From Chryseobacterium gleum (GTDB lineage: Bacteria; Bacteroidota; Bacteroidia; Flavobacteriales_D; Crocinitomicaceae), in assembly GCA_945877045.1 (NCBI GenBank), contig CAMCQW010000139.1, positions 1 to 5,595 on the forward strand: DNA of 5,595 bases, written 5' to 3'. Positions 4,163-5,595 of the stretch are shown piece by piece. The notes below the pieces were generated by a model, which saw only the letters and a program-made list of their open reading frames with translations, searched no databases and was not told where the DNA came from. Within the stretch, counting starts at the first letter, position 1. Every line of letters begins with the position of its first letter. The translations under genes were made by a program, and so were the position numbers.

Positions 4163-5595
4163 ATGAATATAGGAATAAGAAAGTCAATGGTCACCGGTGG
4201 TAAAACTATCAGCGTTGAGACCGGTAAATTGGCAAAACAATCGGATGGCGCTGTTGTCGTTCGAATGGGGGATACGATGTTGTTAGCAACTATCGTTTCT
4301 TCTCAAGAAGCAAAAGAAGGGGTAGATTTCCTTCCGTTAACAGTTGATTACCGTGAAAAATATTCGGCAGCAGGACGTTTTCCTGGTGGTTTTTTCCGAA
4401 GAGAAGCAAGACCATCAGAAACGGAAATTTTAGTGATGCGTTTGGTTGATAGAGCTCTACGTCCTTTGTTTCCGGATGATTACCACGCTGAAGTTCAGTT
4501 AATGATTCAATTATTGTCATATGATGGCATCAATAATCCGGATGCTTTATGTGGATTTGCTGCCTCTGCTGCTATCGCTGTTTCTGACATCCCATTCAAT
4601 GGCCCAATGTCTGAAGTACGAGTTGGTCGTGTTGATGGTGAATATATATTAAATCCAACAATGGCTGAAATGGCTCTTTCTGATATCGATATCGTGATTG
4701 CTGGAACCATGAAAGACATCAACATGTTGGAAGGTGAAATGCAAGAGATTTCTGAAGATGAATTAATCGAGGTTTTCAAAATTGCTCACGTTGCCATTAA
4801 AGAACAGTGTCAATTTCAATTAGATCTAGCTGCTGAAATTCCAACTTCACAACCTAAGCGCACGTATTCGCATGAATCACATGACGACGCGGTTAAAGCG
4901 AAGGTGTATGAATTGGCTATGGAAAAATGTAAAGACGTAGCAAGAATGGGCTTGGCTAATAAAGCTAAGCGTACTGAATTGTTTGATGCAATTAAATCCG
5001 AAGTTAAATCAAGCTATTCCGATGAAGAATTAGCCGTAATTGGAAAATTCATTTCACCTTATTTTTCTGAAGTTAAAAAGAAAGCGGTGCGTTGGGTAAT
5101 GTTAAATGATCGTAAGCGCTTGGATGGTCGTCAGTTTGATGAAATTCGTCCTATCTGGGCTGAGGTAGATTGTTTACCAATGGTGCACGGTTCTGCTGTA
5201 TTTACCAGAGGAGAAACTCAATCATTAACTACCTTAACCTTAGGTGGAAAAATGGATGAGCAATTAATTGACGGTGCTACTTTTAAAGGAACAGAGCGTT
5301 TTATGTTGCATTACAATTTCCCACCGTTTTCAACGGGTGAAGCGAAGCCATTAAGAGGAACGTCTCGAAGAGAAATTGGACACGGTAACTTAGCTTTACG
5401 TGCGCTTAAGCCAGTTCTTCCAGATGATAATCCTTATACAATTCGTATTGTTTCTGATATATTAGAATCCAATGGTTCGTCTTCTATGGCAACTGTTTGT
5501 GCTGGAACTTTAGCATTAATGGATGGTGGAATTCAAATCAAAGCACCAGTTTCTGGTATTGCAATGGGTTTAATTACGGATGAAGGTAAATTTGC
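4163..5595 (+). CDS. pnp: Polynucleotide phosphorylase, 3' end missing
   Basis: N-terminal 477 residues of PNPase, the phosphate-dependent 3'-5' exoribonuclease of RNA turnover; the full protein is normally about 700 residues. Order seen: first RNase PH domain (about 1-210) with DYREKYSAAGRFPGGFFRRE (63-81, near the RNA-binding FFRR loop) and RPSETEILVMRLVDRALRP; a helical linker domain (about 240-315); second RNase PH domain starting at LDGRQFDEIRP (320 on), with FTRGETQS (347-354), STGEAKPLRGTSRREIGHG and ESNGSSSMATVCAGTLALMD, which form much of the phosphorolytic site. The catalytic Asp region after GIAMGLI, and the KH and S1 RNA-binding domains, fall beyond the edge. ATG 4163 begins the expected N-terminus a few residues before the first conserved strand. 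The frame is intact throughout. It follows rpsO on the same strand in the conserved order. Very confident. Confidence 0.99.
   Translation, partial: MNIGIRKSMVTGGKTISVETGKLAKQSDGAVVVRMGDTMLLATIVSSQEAKEGVDFLPLTVDYREKYSAAGRFPGGFFRREARPSETEILVMRLVDRALRPLFPDDYHAEVQLMIQLLSYDGINNPDALCGFAASAAIAVSDIPFNGPMSEVRVGRVDGEYILNPTMAEMALSDIDIVIAGTMKDINMLEGEMQEISEDELIEVFKIAHVAIKEQCQFQLDLAAEIPTSQPKRTYSHESHDDAVKAKVYELAMEKCKDVARMGLANKAKRTELFDAIKSEVKSSYSDEELAVIGKFISPYFSEVKKKAVRWVMLNDRKRLDGRQFDEIRPIWAEVDCLPMVHGSAVFTRGETQSLTTLTLGGKMDEQLIDGATFKGTERFMLHYNFPPFSTGEAKPLRGTSRREIGHGNLALRALKPVLPDDNPYTIRIVSDILESNGSSSMATVCAGTLALMDGGIQIKAPVSGIAMGLITDEGKF

Noticed and set aside
4290..4520. Minus-strand open frame of 76 codons
   Set aside because: It is antisense to the first RNase PH domain of pnp, whose conserved motifs are in the + frame; it resembles no protein.
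4507..4779. Minus-strand open frame of 90 codons
   Set aside because: Also antisense to well-conserved pnp sequence; low-complexity Ser/Ile composition typical of a shadow frame.
1..5595. CRISPR arrays, tRNA genes, insertion sequences
   Set aside because: No regularly spaced repeats, no tRNA-like cloverleaf and no transposase motif or terminal repeat pair were seen.

Overview
The window looks like a chromosomal piece of a Bacteroidota genome, most likely Flavobacteriales. The base composition is AT-rich. One protein ends in a type IX secretion (T9SS) sorting domain with a YPNP motif. The promoters fit the Bacteroidota -33/-7 pattern (TTTG, then TAnnTTTG), and no start codon has a clear Shine-Dalgarno sequence. 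The genus cannot be read from this stretch.

Layout. 1-807 (+) is the C-terminal part of a radical SAM enzyme with a SPASM-type cysteine domain. It converges on 902-2149 (-), a secreted beta-propeller-like protein with a T9SS tail; a strong minus-strand terminator (844-880) lies between them. Upstream of the propeller gene, on the minus strand, is a cobalamin (vitamin B12) riboswitch (2264-2422) with a candidate L13 partner hairpin (2212-2230) and a -7 promoter box abutting its 5' end (2425-2432). The stretch 2423-2894 has no convincing intact gene. It holds a possible + strand coding remnant followed by a terminator-like hairpin, an 8-C run, two palindromic elements and a promoter for the next gene. 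2895-3656 (+) is a membrane protein of unknown family closed by a textbook terminator. 3713-5595 (+) is the rpsO-pnp pair: ribosomal protein S15, then the N-terminal two thirds of polynucleotide phosphorylase, which runs off the window. A hairpin plus U-run separates the two genes.

How it works together. The most informative locus is the B12-controlled one. A cobalamin riboswitch leads into a single gene for a DUF5074/YncE-like propeller exported by T9SS. In Bacteroides the surface propeller BtuG captures B12 for the BtuB transporter. By analogy this protein is a candidate surface B12 binder in an organism that uses T9SS sorting instead of a lipid anchor. This is an inference from the riboswitch and the fold-level resemblance. 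The rpsO-pnp part is conserved housekeeping synteny (ribosome assembly and RNA turnover), where post-transcriptional feedback is known in other bacteria.
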